Source: Tubulanus polymorphus
Taxonomy: Eukaryota; Nemertea; Palaeonemertea; Tubulaniformes; Tubulanidae
DNA length: 64,000 nucleotides
Direction of reading: 5' to 3'
Assembly (NCBI RefSeq): GCF_964204645.1
Contig: NC_134025.1
Span: 12,157,001 to 12,221,000, forward strand
Shown piece by piece: positions 49,565 through 60,298 of this stretch. Numbering within the stretch: the first letter of the stretch is position 1; every line of letters begins with the position of its first letter. The notes under the pieces are model-generated. The model did not search any database, was not told where the DNA came from, and saw only the letters and a list, made by a program, of their open reading frames with translations. The position numbers and the translations under genes were made by a program.

Positions 49565-50397
49565 GTAAGTCAAATTTCAATCAAGTTTATTTTTTATGTT
49601 GTTAACAGGTTAATGTAACCGAATAGGCCGGGCACAGTAACCGACTGGCTCTCCGGGCCAGATTTTCAACAACGGCTGTGCCAGACAATATACTGCCGCT
49701 CAGTACTGGCCTACAGCTTGGCCTCTCTTATACGCACGGGCCGGGCCAAATAACCACGTCAGGGATCCCCTCTGCAAGTCGTGCCTCCTATTGGGTAGGG
49801 TATGAAAGCCGGTCGCGGCCGCTGGAATATCTCAATCGGAGGTCTTTATTTTGTAATAACATCCTGTGTACCACAGAGACTAAGATGCGAACGACATTTT
49901 GTCAATACTTTTGAATCACTGTGACTTTAAACCACCAGAAATCCAGTTTCACTAAACCGATAGTGAAAAATAAACTCTCTTTACAAACCTCAAACATTCA
50001 GTTTTCTTATTATTATATTCATTGGGAGGTTCCTTCATCATGGTCCGTGCTTGATGCGATATAAATACAGAAATAGCAAAAATTACACCATTTTTTCACT
50101 TTGACACTAGGCATTGTGACACTGTAGTTCGTTAGCAACAAGACACTTGAGCAATGCGTGTCTCATCGCTAAACAGCGCATCACTTTTGTATCTTAAATT
50201 TAATCGTACTAAAATCAGAATTATCGTCAAAATGATATAATGAACAAACGTAAGACATCATAAGGTTAGTGTAGATAGTTTATTTATCAAAATCGGTTGT
50301 TTATTTGCTGAGATATCGCAGTTTGAACACGGACAAAAAAGCCGACCAAATTCTGGTCGGCAACTGTACAGCGACTTTGAATCCACGCGTCTGGGTG
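49565..50397. other. Intron or intergenic, GC-richer repeat at 49,625-49,910
   Basis: A GC-richer segment (GGCCGGGC..CTCTCCGGGCC..CGGTCGCGGCCGCTGG) stands out from the AT-rich surroundings and is probably repeat-derived. No exon is recognised. Confidence 0.35.
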
Positions 50398-50466
50398 GTT
50401 GGTTACACTAGGATCGTAGAGCGACGGAGATCACTGGTGGAGACAACCACTGCCAGTGCTGGGTGA
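50398..50466 (-). repeat. Dispersed repeat with GTGATCTCCGTCGCTCTACG, copy 3
   Basis: In reverse orientation it reads TTCACCCAGCACTGGCAGTG to GATCCTAGTGTAACC, almost identical to copy 2 over about 65 bp. It lacks the tail. Confidence 0.72.
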
Positions 50467-50809
50467 ATTAAAAACTCAACTATTTAATGAAAAGTCATGC
50501 GCTTTATTTAATACATACTGATATTAAAAAATTCAAAATTTTTTATTTAATACATAATACCAAAATTTTTTATTTGATACATTATACAACTAACACATTA
50601 TTCAATAAGGTAATATATTGTTCTTAAGGCTTTAGCCCACACTGAAAGCTACTTTTCTCATTTCTTATAATTGTGCTTGCTGAAAATGTTGTAGAATTTA
50701 TTGTTTGTGTTTTCTCCCCTTTAACCTCTATATAGCATGTCATGCTTTCCGCTTTATCTAATACATACTGATATTCAAAAGTTTACTTAAAATTAGAGTT
50801 AGACATCTG

Positions 50810-50940
50810 GGCCTAGTTGCACATTCGTGACTTAAGTCCAAAAGTGACCTTAAATCTTAAGACTGGTCTTAAGTTGTTAGATTAGCCATAGAACTAAGTT
50901 GGTCTTTAGACTGGTCTTAAGTGCACCACAACACACTGCA
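50810..50940. repeat. Foldback repeat rich in CTTAAG
   Basis: GACTTAAGTCC, TCTTAAGACTGGTCTTAAG and GACTGGTCTTAAGTGCACC appear as imperfect inverted words within 130 bp, preceded by GGCCTAGTTGCACA. This resembles the ends of a MITE. Confidence 0.45.
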
Positions 50941-52825
50941 CATTCTACAATCTGCCGAGCTACATTCCCATTAATCTTCTGGCATTCGAAATGCAGCTAA
51001 CGCATACAAAAATCACATTGAATCCATTTAAGGTCCTTTTTTGTTGGTTCACTGCAAAATGGCATTTCACAAATTTTGTTGCAGTTGCGCGAGCTGTAAT
51101 GCAATATACGGTTCGAAACGTATGATCTGAAGATATCACAATGTTGCTGGCGCATAATTTTTGGAGTTACGCCGTTTGCAATTGCCTCAGCATTCTGAAA
51201 AATAAAGGAGTAAATTGCTGTAAACTTGTGTCTACTGTAATCTATTTTGAAAAATCCTCAGTTTAATAAAAATGCAAAACCTACCATCAATAGGAATATC
51301 CCACAGCTAATTCCATCGGTTTGGGTCGACTGGGAATAATGGCGGTAAGACCACCCAAGTTTCAGATTTGTGTCCTCAATCACCACTTCGCTATGTACTT
51401 TCATAAATTTCCTTATAAAAAGTAGAAACAATCAATAATTTGACTGAAAAATTGCATTTCATGGGCTATAGAAAGTTGAGACACATGTAAATGCAAAGGG
51501 CAGATGTGGTCAAATTTTTTATGGTCTTAAATTGCATGAACGAACCTCCACATCTCTGATATTTGTTGCTCATGTTTCTGACGCGTAGGTAGAGAATTTA
51601 ACACCGTCTTTTCCTTAATATCAGCTGATAGTAGAATCCAATGGTCACAGATACAAATTGGTATCATTACAATATCAAACTTCGAAAAAATTACCTTAAA
51701 GTAAATAAAAAGTCATTTAAAAGTAAAACATTTAGCATTCAAACATAGCATTCAGTGAAATGTAATCAAGCAAATTATGAGTACTTATTTTTTCGTACAA
51801 CCATTCCTACAAATTATCGTTCAGCCATTTGTTATACACGAACGATGGTATTATGTATATTTCAACAGCAGTTTGGAGAGCAAGCCCAGGTAAGCATATG
51901 TATGATCCGGAAAAATATAATTTATTGGTGTTTTTTGTTGTTTTGAAATAGAATATAACGTGAATCTATGTTTTTTTCAGAAAAATTTCATATTTTGAAA
52001 ATATATTCATAACCAAGTAATTGAGTAGTCTAATTCACTTACAGCGTCATCGCACCATCCATCCAAACTTTTTAGGTTGTTCTCTCTGATGATGGTATTC
52101 ATGACGTTTAATGTTTCATCCGTCTTGCCGAAATTCTTTCTTCGCCCTACAAACTTGGCATCCTTATGGTCCGGTGTAGTTTTGAGTGTCTCAGACATCT
52201 TTACTGGTGGAATATTGTGCCTGAATGATTCAATCAGGATAGCCCCTAAATGACACACTTAGGTTCCAGTTATGTTGACCTCTTTACATTTTTCCTGTAA
52301 TCTACCCAGTATTCGAGAAAGAGTATCTTCATGTTCTTCTAAAACTTGTAGGTAGAATGAGTTTGCTATCGATTCTGGCTTGCTGTCGCCAATTTTTTTC
52401 GGTAATTTGAAGTCTGAAGACTCGATCTTATCAATGATATCCTGAATAGTACAGCGGTCAATGGATGCTATGAAATCTAGCACATCACTTTTAGGAGACC
52501 TACATGGAGATTGTGTATCAGCAACTATTTCTTTTGGGTTTTCAGCTTTTTCTGCTTTTAATTCGGGTGTGGATGTCGCAACCGGGCTCTGGACTTCTCT
52601 CACAACTTCTAAATACGACGACGTTAAAACTTCTCAATGCTTTCTTCTACTTCTATTTCATCCTCAAAGCGCAGGATCTTTTGAGATTTTTCACGATCAT
52701 CGGTTTTCATGATGCTTTTCGGTGTTTCCAGTCGAGTAGTGTCATTGATGTAGTCAGGACATACTGATCGTGTAGCTGGCTGCAGAAGATGCCGATGGCC
52801 GTTAGGCAAAGCACAGGTCACCGCC
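50880..52825 (-). pseudogene. Transposon-derived Ulp1-type (C48) protease with PHD finger, broken
   Basis: Minus-strand exons run from a Lys/Glu-rich N-terminus (52.8-52.26 kb), through SLDGWCDDAV (start of the protease fold), YIIPSFVYNKW and IPICICDHWILL with the catalytic His, to STQTDGISCGIF with the catalytic Gln and Cys. A zinc finger with CEMPFC, WIQCDFC, LHFEC and CAVCC follows. This order is that of Ulp1-like proteases carried by several eukaryotic DNA transposons. The usual aspartate after the His looks replaced (LNSL). It is broken: TAG follows YNKWLNDNL, another TAG replaces the expected Trp of the finger (CMR-stop-LHFEC), and the N-terminal frames are out of phase. No transposase was seen beside it. 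Confidence 0.72.
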
Positions 52826-52858
52826 TAACGGGTCTCCGCTCCGATATTTCTGTCAGGG

Positions 52859-54120
52859 TTTTTAGCCCACTTGGGACTTTAGTCCCAGCGGGCTATTGCG
52901 TTCACTTTTCGTCCGTCCGTCCGTAGACGGAATCCAGTTATTTTGGGAAGTTTTGAAGACGCTTCAAGGTAACGTCTTGATATTTGGGTTACACGTGTAT
53001 CTGCCCTAGACACATCTTCAGCCCAAAAACTGGCCCTGTCAGAATCAAGATGGCCGACTAGCAGCCATTGTTGTTCGCCAAGATCAGCACTTTTTACACA
53101 TTTTTGAACTTTTTGAGGGAAATTTTGAAGACGCTTTGATCAATTACCTTGATCTTTCGGATATATGTGAATCCCCCCAGGGTACATCAACATAACAAAA
53201 ATTGGGTCGGTCGGACTCAAGATGGCCGTCCTATGACCTTTTTAGTGCCCAAAATTAACAAATTAGTTTTGGCCCGAATTCTGAATCCTGTAGCTTCATA
53301 CTGGTTTGCCATTTCTCATTGCAATTTGTGATGGGTATTCTTTGGAAAGGGATGTTTTATAACTGAGACAGGTATTTTTCATCAGCCAATTATGACGCAA
53401 TTGGCGGCCATCTTTGTGTCACCAGTACTCATTCATAAGTGGGAAAAAGTTTTTCCACATTATATTGATACCTAAGCGTATTTTGCTACCACAATCAATT
53501 AGAAAGTTGTAGCTCATAACGTGTTCTATGATTGTGGTGAGTTTCAAGGTAATTTGATTTCGTATATGGCCACCAGGGGGCGTTGAATAATACAATATCT
53601 TCGCATTTCTTTATTATATTCGTACCTATGCATATTTTGTAACCACAATCAATTGGAAAGTTGTAGCTCATGACATCATCTATGATTGTTGCGAGTTTTA
53701 AGGACATAAGTTTTTCTATATGGTCACCAGGGGGCGTTGAATAGTAGAATAACTTAGTATTTCCTAATTATATTGGTACCTAGGCATATTTTGTTACCAT
53801 GATCAATTGCAAAGTTGTAGTTCATGACATGTTCTATGATTGTGGTGAGTTTCGAGGTCATTGGGTTTTGAATATGGTCACCAGGGGGCGTTGAATAGTA
53901 GAATGACTTAGTATTTCCATATTAAATTGGTAACGAGGCATATTTTGTTACCACAATCAATTACAAAATCGTAGCTGCTGAAATGTTCTATGATTGTGGT
54001 GAGTTTCAAGGTCGTTGGTTTTTGTAAATGGTCACCAGGGGGCGTTGAATATTGAAATTGTTAGATTGTTGAGCATTTGAAACCACTTCCCAAGTGGGCA
54101 TGGTGTCCCTGGACCCCTAG
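52859..54120 (+). mobile_element. HINE/pearl-like element, copy B
   Basis: It has the same ends as copy A (TTTTTAGCCCACTTGG to CTGGACCCCTAG) and a (GTCC)n tract at about 52,910. There are four core units, with CACCAGGGGGCGTTGAAT at about 53,571, 53,725, 53,879 and 54,033, exactly 154 bp apart. The 3' hairpin CCACTTCCCAAGTGG is intact. The flanking base before the left end and after the right end is T in all three copies. Confidence 0.75.
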
Positions 54121-54300
54121 TTTCCCTTAGCCTTACTCTATCCCTAGCAACCCACAAGGCAGTGGGGCTAATTAACCCATAACTGGGGCTTGGTTGGTAA
54201 GTAACCAGGGCATGTCCACACGCCGGTGGGCCTGCGCATCTTACCTCTGGGGGCCAAGCTCCTCCGAGACCTCAGCGCTCCGAGGTCTCAGATACTTTCA
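54121..54300. other. Short unassigned GC-richer repeat between HINE B and the hAT gene
   Basis: Contains GGGGCTAATTAACCCATAAC and a short foldback CCGAGACCTCAGCGCTCCGA followed by GGTCTCA. It begins exactly where the hAT reading frame stops matching, so it is probably a separate insertion. Confidence 0.35.
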
Positions 54301-56400
54301 CCGGTTGTCCTTTCTAGATTGACAAAGTCAAAAAAAAACTTCCTTGATAACATCATTGTCTAAAAATCGTAGACACACTGAGAGAACTTCTTGGTTGGCA
54401 TAAGTATCGGTTACTTCGTCAGCTATAATAGCAAACAAAGCATCAGGATGTTGCAGACATTTGGTTAATTTTTCTCGAATTTGAAGTCCAATAATATTAA
54501 GAATATCATTCTGTACAGTCTTTGAAGTATATTTTGCATTTCTTTTACCAGTTTCAAGATGTTCACTGAAGACTTTGTCGTGTTTGCCAAGTAGATCAAG
54601 AATGGCCAAGAAGTTTCCCCGATTAGAAGTAGTAGATGTATGATCATCTCGATGACCTCGGAGCGGGATATTCTGCTTTCCACAGAAGATGACCGCTTCC
54701 ACAACAGTCCGTAGAATATGAATGTTTTTTTCGAAAATCTCTTTTGACTTTTCACTCATACAATGACCGTTGATTCTGGTCTTTTCACAGAATCTTTCAA
54801 AAGAATAGCATCCGACATAGCATTTTTATGAAAATCGGTTTTTTCGTGTTTATCTAAGATTCCGTCAGAGCCTTTTGCGCGGCCATAGTTTTTGAAAGCA
54901 CAGGAAACTAACTGTCCAGTTTTCACGCGTCGATCTTTAGGAGGAAACATAACGCAATACTTGCAGAGACCGCCCTGCAATGCTGGCAAATAGGCTTAAC
55001 ATGGATAATCAGAAAGCCAACTTCTCTGGAATCTCAATGTAATATATCGTTGTTTCGACGGCTTGTAGATCAATTGATGTTCAAATTCGTAGTTGTTTCC
55101 CGGTATGAAATGATTGTCCAAATAAGCAACCTTCTCTACGTTATCTGAAAAGAAAATTATTGTTATTTAGTAGTATTTAGTCATATGTTTAATAATGGTT
55201 ACATGCGTTACTTTTTAGATTTGCATAGAATAGCTGATGTCATGCTATGACAAATATTTCGAATGTTAAGGAAAATTATACCTATCATATCGCCGATTGA
55301 GTTGTTGTTCTCATCACCCTCCACTTCTTCATTGATGACATCATGTCCCTCTGACGATTCATCGTGGTCTAAAAAGTTGACGGATTCAACAACCACTGGC
55401 GCACCAGATCTACAGAATATGAAAATATTCTAATACTTATGTACCCCTGTCAGCATGCTTATTATTTAAACTGCCCTTTTTGTATCAATGCAAATATCAC
55501 AGGAAGGTTTATGTGCCGATGAACATATTTACCCTATTCGAGGTGCATGTTCCTCCAATGCCGCATCAATATGTTCTGCAGGTTCCACATCGGGATGTAC
55601 AATAACAGGTTCGACAGTCGTCACACCAGATCTACATAAAGAAATTGATAATAGGCTCTTATGCAAAATCCTAATACGGCAATTTCATCGGAAAAACACG
55701 TTTAGCAGATTTTCAGTGCCCTTTTTTAAGATAAGAAAACGCGGGTGAAAACTATGTGCCCCTATCAGTATATTTATCGCATTTTAAGTGCCCTTTTTTA
55801 TCAAAACAAATACCATAGACAGTGTGCCAATGAGCATATTTACTCTAATCGAGGTGCATGTTCCTCCAATGCCGCATCAATATGTTCTGCAGGTTCTGCA
55901 TCGGGATGTACTATAACAGGTTCGACAGCCGTCACACCAGATCTACATAAGTTGATAATAGGCTCTTATGCAAGATGGTAATACGACAACGTCAATACCA
56001 AGCATGTCTATACCAAGCATGTCTACCACATTTTCAATGCCCTTTAAAGATTTGAAAACATGGGTGAAAAATGTGCCCCTATATCAGTATATGAGAATGA
56101 ACTATGTTCAATAATATGCCCCTGATAAAATTCTCATCAGAATCATATTAATCCATTCTAGTGCCACCAAATACATCAGTTATGACGGGACAGACTAGGC
56201 CTACTAGTAGTACTATGTCCTCCGTTCGACGAACGAATTCTGTCGTGTTTCAACGTCAAAATTTCTATCTGATCACTATCTTTACCTGAACAAATCTGTA
56301 ATCTTTGCTGTCTTCGACGCCGCCGCAATATTTTCCTGCTTTTTTTGTTTTCAATATCTTTCTTTTCGCGGCATATTCAGAGAAAGTTAATAAAAAAATT
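54301..56400 (-). pseudogene. hAT-family (DUF4371, ZMYM1-like) transposase gene, truncated and broken
   Basis: Reading right to left: a Lys/Ala-rich start near 56,380; two nearly identical exons (about 55,937-55,840 and 55,630-55,540) encoding GVTTVEPVIVHPDVEPAEHI; an acidic exon (55,396-55,280). A TTF-type zinc finger region follows, with FQRSWLSDYPC, a stop, then LPALQGGLCKYCVMFPP. The DUF4371 core has VIFCGKQNIPLRGHRDDHTS, FAIIADEVTDTYANQEVLSV and DFVNLERTTGES. The catalytic-region Asp (ADEVTD) is present, but a stop lies in the finger, a frame break at about 54,757 separates finger from core, and the gene ends abruptly near 54,300 before the C-terminal dimerisation domain. Confidence 0.8.
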
Positions 56401-56608
56401 TCTTATCACTTCAGCTAGCGTAAGGTCGCCATGTTGTGTACCGAAACGCGGCCCCGGAGATAGACACCGGACAACGCGAGGCGGCAAACAGCCGGCGCAG
56501 GAGCACTGGATTTTTCAGCAGCACGTTTTTTAAAAAGGGCACTTGTCCAAAAAGGGGTGGGTTCGAACCCACGGAAGCTAACATGATATAAGGCGATATA
56601 ACAGGCTA
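56401..56608. other. Unassigned short interval
   Basis: A CGCGGCCCCGGAGATAGACA..ACGCGAGGCGGC GC-rich piece and a symmetric GTGGGTTCGAACCCAC word. No tRNA fold is apparent. Confidence 0.3.
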
Positions 56609-57877
56609 TTTTTAGCCCACTTGGGACTTTAGTCCCAGCGGGCTATTGCGTTCACTTGTCGTCCGTCCATTCGTCCGTCCGTCCGTAGACGGAATCCAGT
56701 TATTTTGGGAAGTTTTGAAGACGCTTCAAGGTAACGTCTTGATATTTGGGTTATACATGTATCTACCCTAGACACATCTTCAGCCCAAAAACTGGTCCTG
56801 TCAGAATCAAGATGGCCGACTAGCAGCCATTGTTGTTCGCCAAAATCAGCACTTTTTACACATTTTTGAACTTTTTGAGGGAAATTTTGAAGACGCTTTG
56901 TTCAATTACCTTGATCTTTCGGATATATGTGAATCCCCCCAGGGCCCATCAACATAACAAAAATTGGGTCGGTCGGACTCAAGATGGCCGTCCTATGACC
57001 TTTTTAGTGCCCAAAAATGTTAATTTTGGCCCGAATTCTGAGTCCTGTAGCTTCCTACTGGTTTGCCATTTATCATTGCAATTTAAGATGGGCATTCTTT
57101 GGAAAAGGATGTTTTATACCTGAGACAGGTATTTTTCATCAGCCAATTATGATGCAATTGGCGGCCATCTTTGTGTCACCAGTACTCATTCGTAAGTGGG
57201 AAAAAGTTTTTCCACATTATATTGATACCTAAGCGTATTTTGCTACCACAATCAATGAGAAAGTTGTAGCTCATAACGTGCTCTATGATTGTGGTGAGTT
57301 TCAAGGTAATTGGATTTTGTATATGGCCACCAGGGGGGCGTTGAATAATACAATATCTTAGTATTTCTATATTATATTCGTACCTATGCATATTTTGTAA
57401 CCACAATCAATTGGAAAGTTGTAGCTCATGACATCATCTATGATTGTTGCGAGTTTTAAGGACATTAGTTTTTCTATATGGTCACCAGGGGCGTTGAATA
57501 GTAGAATAACTTAGTATTTCCTTATTATATTGGTACCTAGGCATATTTTGTTACCATGATCAATTGCAAAGTTGTAGTTCATGACATGTTATATGATTGT
57601 GGTGAGTTTCGAGGTCATTGGGTTTTGAATATGGTCACCAGGGGGCGTTGAATAGTAGAATGACTTAGTATTTCCATATTAAATTGGTAACAAGGCATAT
57701 TTTGTTATCACAATCAATTACAAAATCGTAGCTGCTGACATGTTCTATGATTGTGGTGAGTTTCAAGGTCGTTGGTTTTTGTAAATGGTCACCAGGGGGC
57801 GTTGAAAATTGAAATTGTTAGATTGTTGAGCATTTGAAACCACTCCCCAAGTGGGCATGGTGTCCCTGGACCCCTAG
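56609..57877 (+). mobile_element. HINE/pearl-like element, copy C
   Basis: Nearly identical in layout to copy B: 1,269 bp, (GTCC)n tract at about 56,660, four core units (CACCAGGG motifs near 57,330, 57,483, 57,637 and 57,789), ends TTTTTAGCCC and CCCCTAG. The 3' hairpin has one mismatch (CCACTCCCCAAGTGG). Confidence 0.75.
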
Positions 57878-57912
57878 TTTATGTAAGAACGACCGACACG
57901 GCGGTCCAATGG

Positions 57913-58896
57913 TTAAGCGTACGACATTTCGATCTCGCACGCCACGCAGTCAACGGGCATGTCGTCAAATCCGTAGATGACCATGTCTCCCAGCGGCAAC
58001 GGGTGCACATGCACTTCACCGAAAGGCGCCGAAGAATTACGCAACGGCGGATCCCAAGTAATCTCGGCTGCGATCACTATTTTACTGCAGAATGCACACG
58101 AGAAGTGCGCCGAAGGGATTCCTCGGTAAATTGCGGGTCTACCGTTGCACGTCGGGTGCTTGTGCACTACCACTCGCTGCGTGGTCTCGGGTCCAGTCTG
58201 AAATTGTTGCTGTTCTTTTACCGGTCGAGGAGCGTCCTCCGCGGTCACGGGCGGAACGATCGGCCTGAGTTGGGACTCCTGGGTGATTTTAATACGAGTC
58301 GGCATTGCCCCACCAGTTCTGGAACCCGGCACCGAGTTTTTCCAGCGAATATGGTTCTGGGAGGGTCCTGTTCCGCTCCTCCAGTTCTCTCTTACGTTTC
58401 TCTTGAAGCCTGCACCTCTCCGCTCGCTAACCTCCCTCCTCCGTCGCTCCTCCACACGCTGCTTATTCGCGGTTTCTTTCGACGCTGCAGCTTCGGCTGC
58501 CCGGCGTTCCCGGCTAGCGTGAGTAACTCGCGCAACGCGTCTTTTAAGCTCCCGAGCACTGTCATTTGACGACTGTTCCGCGATGGAACTATGGGCCGCA
58601 TCTAGGACAGATGGGTCCAGTTTGGATAGAATTGGCGACGGATCTTTCGCCGGCAAGCATTTCGACGATGGAGAATTAGTGGTTTGCGGCTCCGACGGCG
58701 GAGAATTAACGGTCTGCGGCTCCGACGAAGAATTAGCGGTCTGCGGCTCCGACAAAGAATTAATGGTCTGCGGCTTCGACAAAGAATTATTTCTCGCGCG
58801 TTTCGTAGGTGGTTCGCCCTCATCCAGGGAGACAGGGAGGCTGGTCCCAGAGCTGCTCCACGACTTTCGTCGGGGTCCGGCGATCCCGGCGCGCAT
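57913..58896 (-). CDS. Unrecognised 327-aa protein with NSxSEPQT repeats and C-terminal cysteine pairs
   Basis: An uninterrupted 327-codon frame with an in-frame TGA just upstream of the ATG; G+C is clearly higher than its surroundings. The N-terminus is basic. Residues about 36-80 are four or five copies of a 9-10-residue Ser/Pro/Gln/Thr unit (N-S-x-S-E-P-Q-T). Residues about 115-165 form a very Arg/Glu/Ala-rich predicted helix. The C-terminus carries HFSCAFCSK and DCVACE, which with nearby His/Cys (HKHPTC) could bind zinc. No known family comes to mind. Part of it is duplicated at 59.4-59.9 kb. It starts 36 bp from HINE C. It could be a transposon gene or a single-exon retrocopy; expression is unknown. 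Confidence 0.5.
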   Translation of the reverse strand: MRAGIAGPRRKSWSSSGTSLPVSLDEGEPPTKRARNNSLSKPQTINSLSEPQTANSSSEPQTVNSPPSEPQTTNSPSSKCLPAKDPSPILSKLDPSVLDAAHSSIAEQSSNDSARELKRRVARVTHASRERRAAEAAASKETANKQRVEERRRREVSERRGAGFKRNVRENWRSGTGPSQNHIRWKNSVPGSRTGGAMPTRIKITQESQLRPIVPPVTAEDAPRPVKEQQQFQTGPETTQRVVVHKHPTCNGRPAIYRGIPSAHFSCAFCSKIVIAAEITWDPPLRNSSAPFGEVHVHPLPLGDMVIYGFDDMPVDCVACEIEMSYA

Positions 58897-59276
58897 GTCT
58901 CCGGATCAAATCGGCCCGAGAGCCCGTCTTCCCGCACGCAAAGTTTTCTTAGTTTGTTCTGTTGGTGTTTTCCTGGGGAACTAAGTTGTTTATAATGCTT
59001 ATACCATTGATCTAAATCAATATTGGTTTCGCATGAGCTAGGATTTACTACTATTCGCAGGGTTACTTCTATGTTTATCGTCTATGATCTTGTCAATATG
59101 ATTTCCTTTTTCATCTCAATAAATTCCTGTATTACTTACGCTTTGTGTAATACGCAGATAGGTTCGGTCTTGAAATCGCCTTAGACAGTATTTTTAGCTT
59201 GTTGTTTTAGACTAGTTTTTGCATTGTTGCAGTCTCTATCAAATCATTTTTTCTTAGACTTATCGCTCGAATGGTT
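58311..59276. repeat. Tandem segmental duplication, copy 1
   Basis: This about 966-bp block (most of the unknown gene's 5' two thirds plus about 330 bp upstream) recurs at 59,382-60,298. The non-coding upstream parts (58,940-59,276 and 59,960-60,298) are almost identical, while the coding parts have many changes. Confidence 0.88.
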
Positions 59277-59386
59277 CAGCCACATTCGATTTTTTCGAGA
59301 CATGCATAGACAGGTCGGTGAAAAGAATTTGGATGTCTGAATATGGACGTTGAGAAATGAATGATAAATGCACTTATGTTTTCACC
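59277..59386 (-). pseudogene. Captured exon fragment between the duplicated blocks
   Basis: This 110-bp piece is about 97% identical to 62,970-63,079 and carries the same minus-strand start, MHLSFISQRPYSDIQIFFTD. It is fused in frame behind the duplicated gene copy. The junction with the duplicated block falls in a CACC word shared by both sequences. Confidence 0.8.
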
Positions 59387-59922
59387 GGTTCTGGAACCCG
59401 GCACCGAATTGTTCCAGCGAATATGGTTCTGGGAGGGCCCTGTTCCGCTCCTCCAGTTCTCTCTTACGTTTCTCTTGAAGCCTGCACCTCTCCGCTGGCT
59501 AACCTCTCTCCTCCGTCGCTCCTCCACGCGCTGCTTCCTCGCGGTTTCATTTGATGCTGCAGCTTCGGCTGCCCGGCGTTCCCGGCTAGCGTGAGTAACT
59601 CGCGCAACGCGTCTTTTAAACTCCCGAGCACTGCCATTTGACGACTGTTCCGCGATGGAACTATGGGCCGCATCTAGGACAGACGGGTCCAGTTTGGATG
59701 GAATTGGCGATGGATCTTTCTCTGGCAAGCATTTCGACGATGGAGAATTAGTGGTTTGCGGCTCCGATGACGGATAATCAACGTCTGCGGCTCCGATGCC
59801 GAATAAGTGGTCTGCAGCTTCGACGGGGAATTAACGGTCTGCAGATCGGACGAAGAATTAACGATCTGTGGCTCCGACAAAGATTTAGCGGTCTGCAGCT
59901 TCGACGAAGAATTATTTCTCAC
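59277..59922 (-). pseudogene. Partial, rearranged copy of the 327-aa gene
   Basis: A 150-codon frame (59,728-59,276) repeats the MPEKDPSPIPSKLDPSVLDA to QNHIRWNNSVPGSRTG part of the parent and then runs into the captured fragment, ending ..YACLEKIECG. The upstream NSxSEPQT region (59,750-59,922) is in another frame because of small indels, and about 118 bp of the parent N-terminus is deleted between GCCC words (after 59,943). It has lost the C-terminal cysteine pairs. Confidence 0.75.
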
Positions 59923-60298
59923 GCGTTTCGTAGGTGGTTCGCCCGTCTTCCCGCATGCAAAGTTTCTTTCTTAGTTTGTTCTGTTGGTGTTTTCCTGGGG
60001 AACTAAGTTGTTTATAATGCTTATACCATTGATCTAAATCAATATTGGTTTCGCATGAGCTAGGATTTACTACTATTCGCAGGGTTACTTCTATGTTTAT
60101 CGTCTATGATCTTGTCAATATGATTTCCTTTTTCATCTCAATAAATTCCTGTATTACTTACGCTTTGTGTAATACGCAGATAGGTTCGGTCTTGAAATCG
60201 CTTTAGACAGTATTTTTAGCTTATTGTTTTAGACTAGTTTTTGCATTGTTGCAGTCTCTATCAAATCATTTTTTCTTAGACTTATCGCTCGAATGGTT
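59382..60298. repeat. Tandem segmental duplication, copy 2
   Basis: Second copy of 58,311-59,276, with the 118-bp deletion described for the gene copy. It ends at the same ATGGTT word. Confidence 0.88.

Noticed and set aside
51800-51893. Plus-strand exon ending at a CAGGTAAGC donor
   Set aside because: The minus strand here carries the YIIPSFVYNKW segment that fits the surrounding Ulp1 gene; the plus frame has no recognisable protein.
56545-56580. tRNA suggested by GGGTTCGAACCC
   Set aside because: The word is a symmetric palindrome; no A box or cloverleaf surrounds it on either strand.
58003-58569. 188-codon plus-strand frame
   Set aside because: It is the antisense shadow of the 327-aa minus-strand frame in GC-richer DNA.
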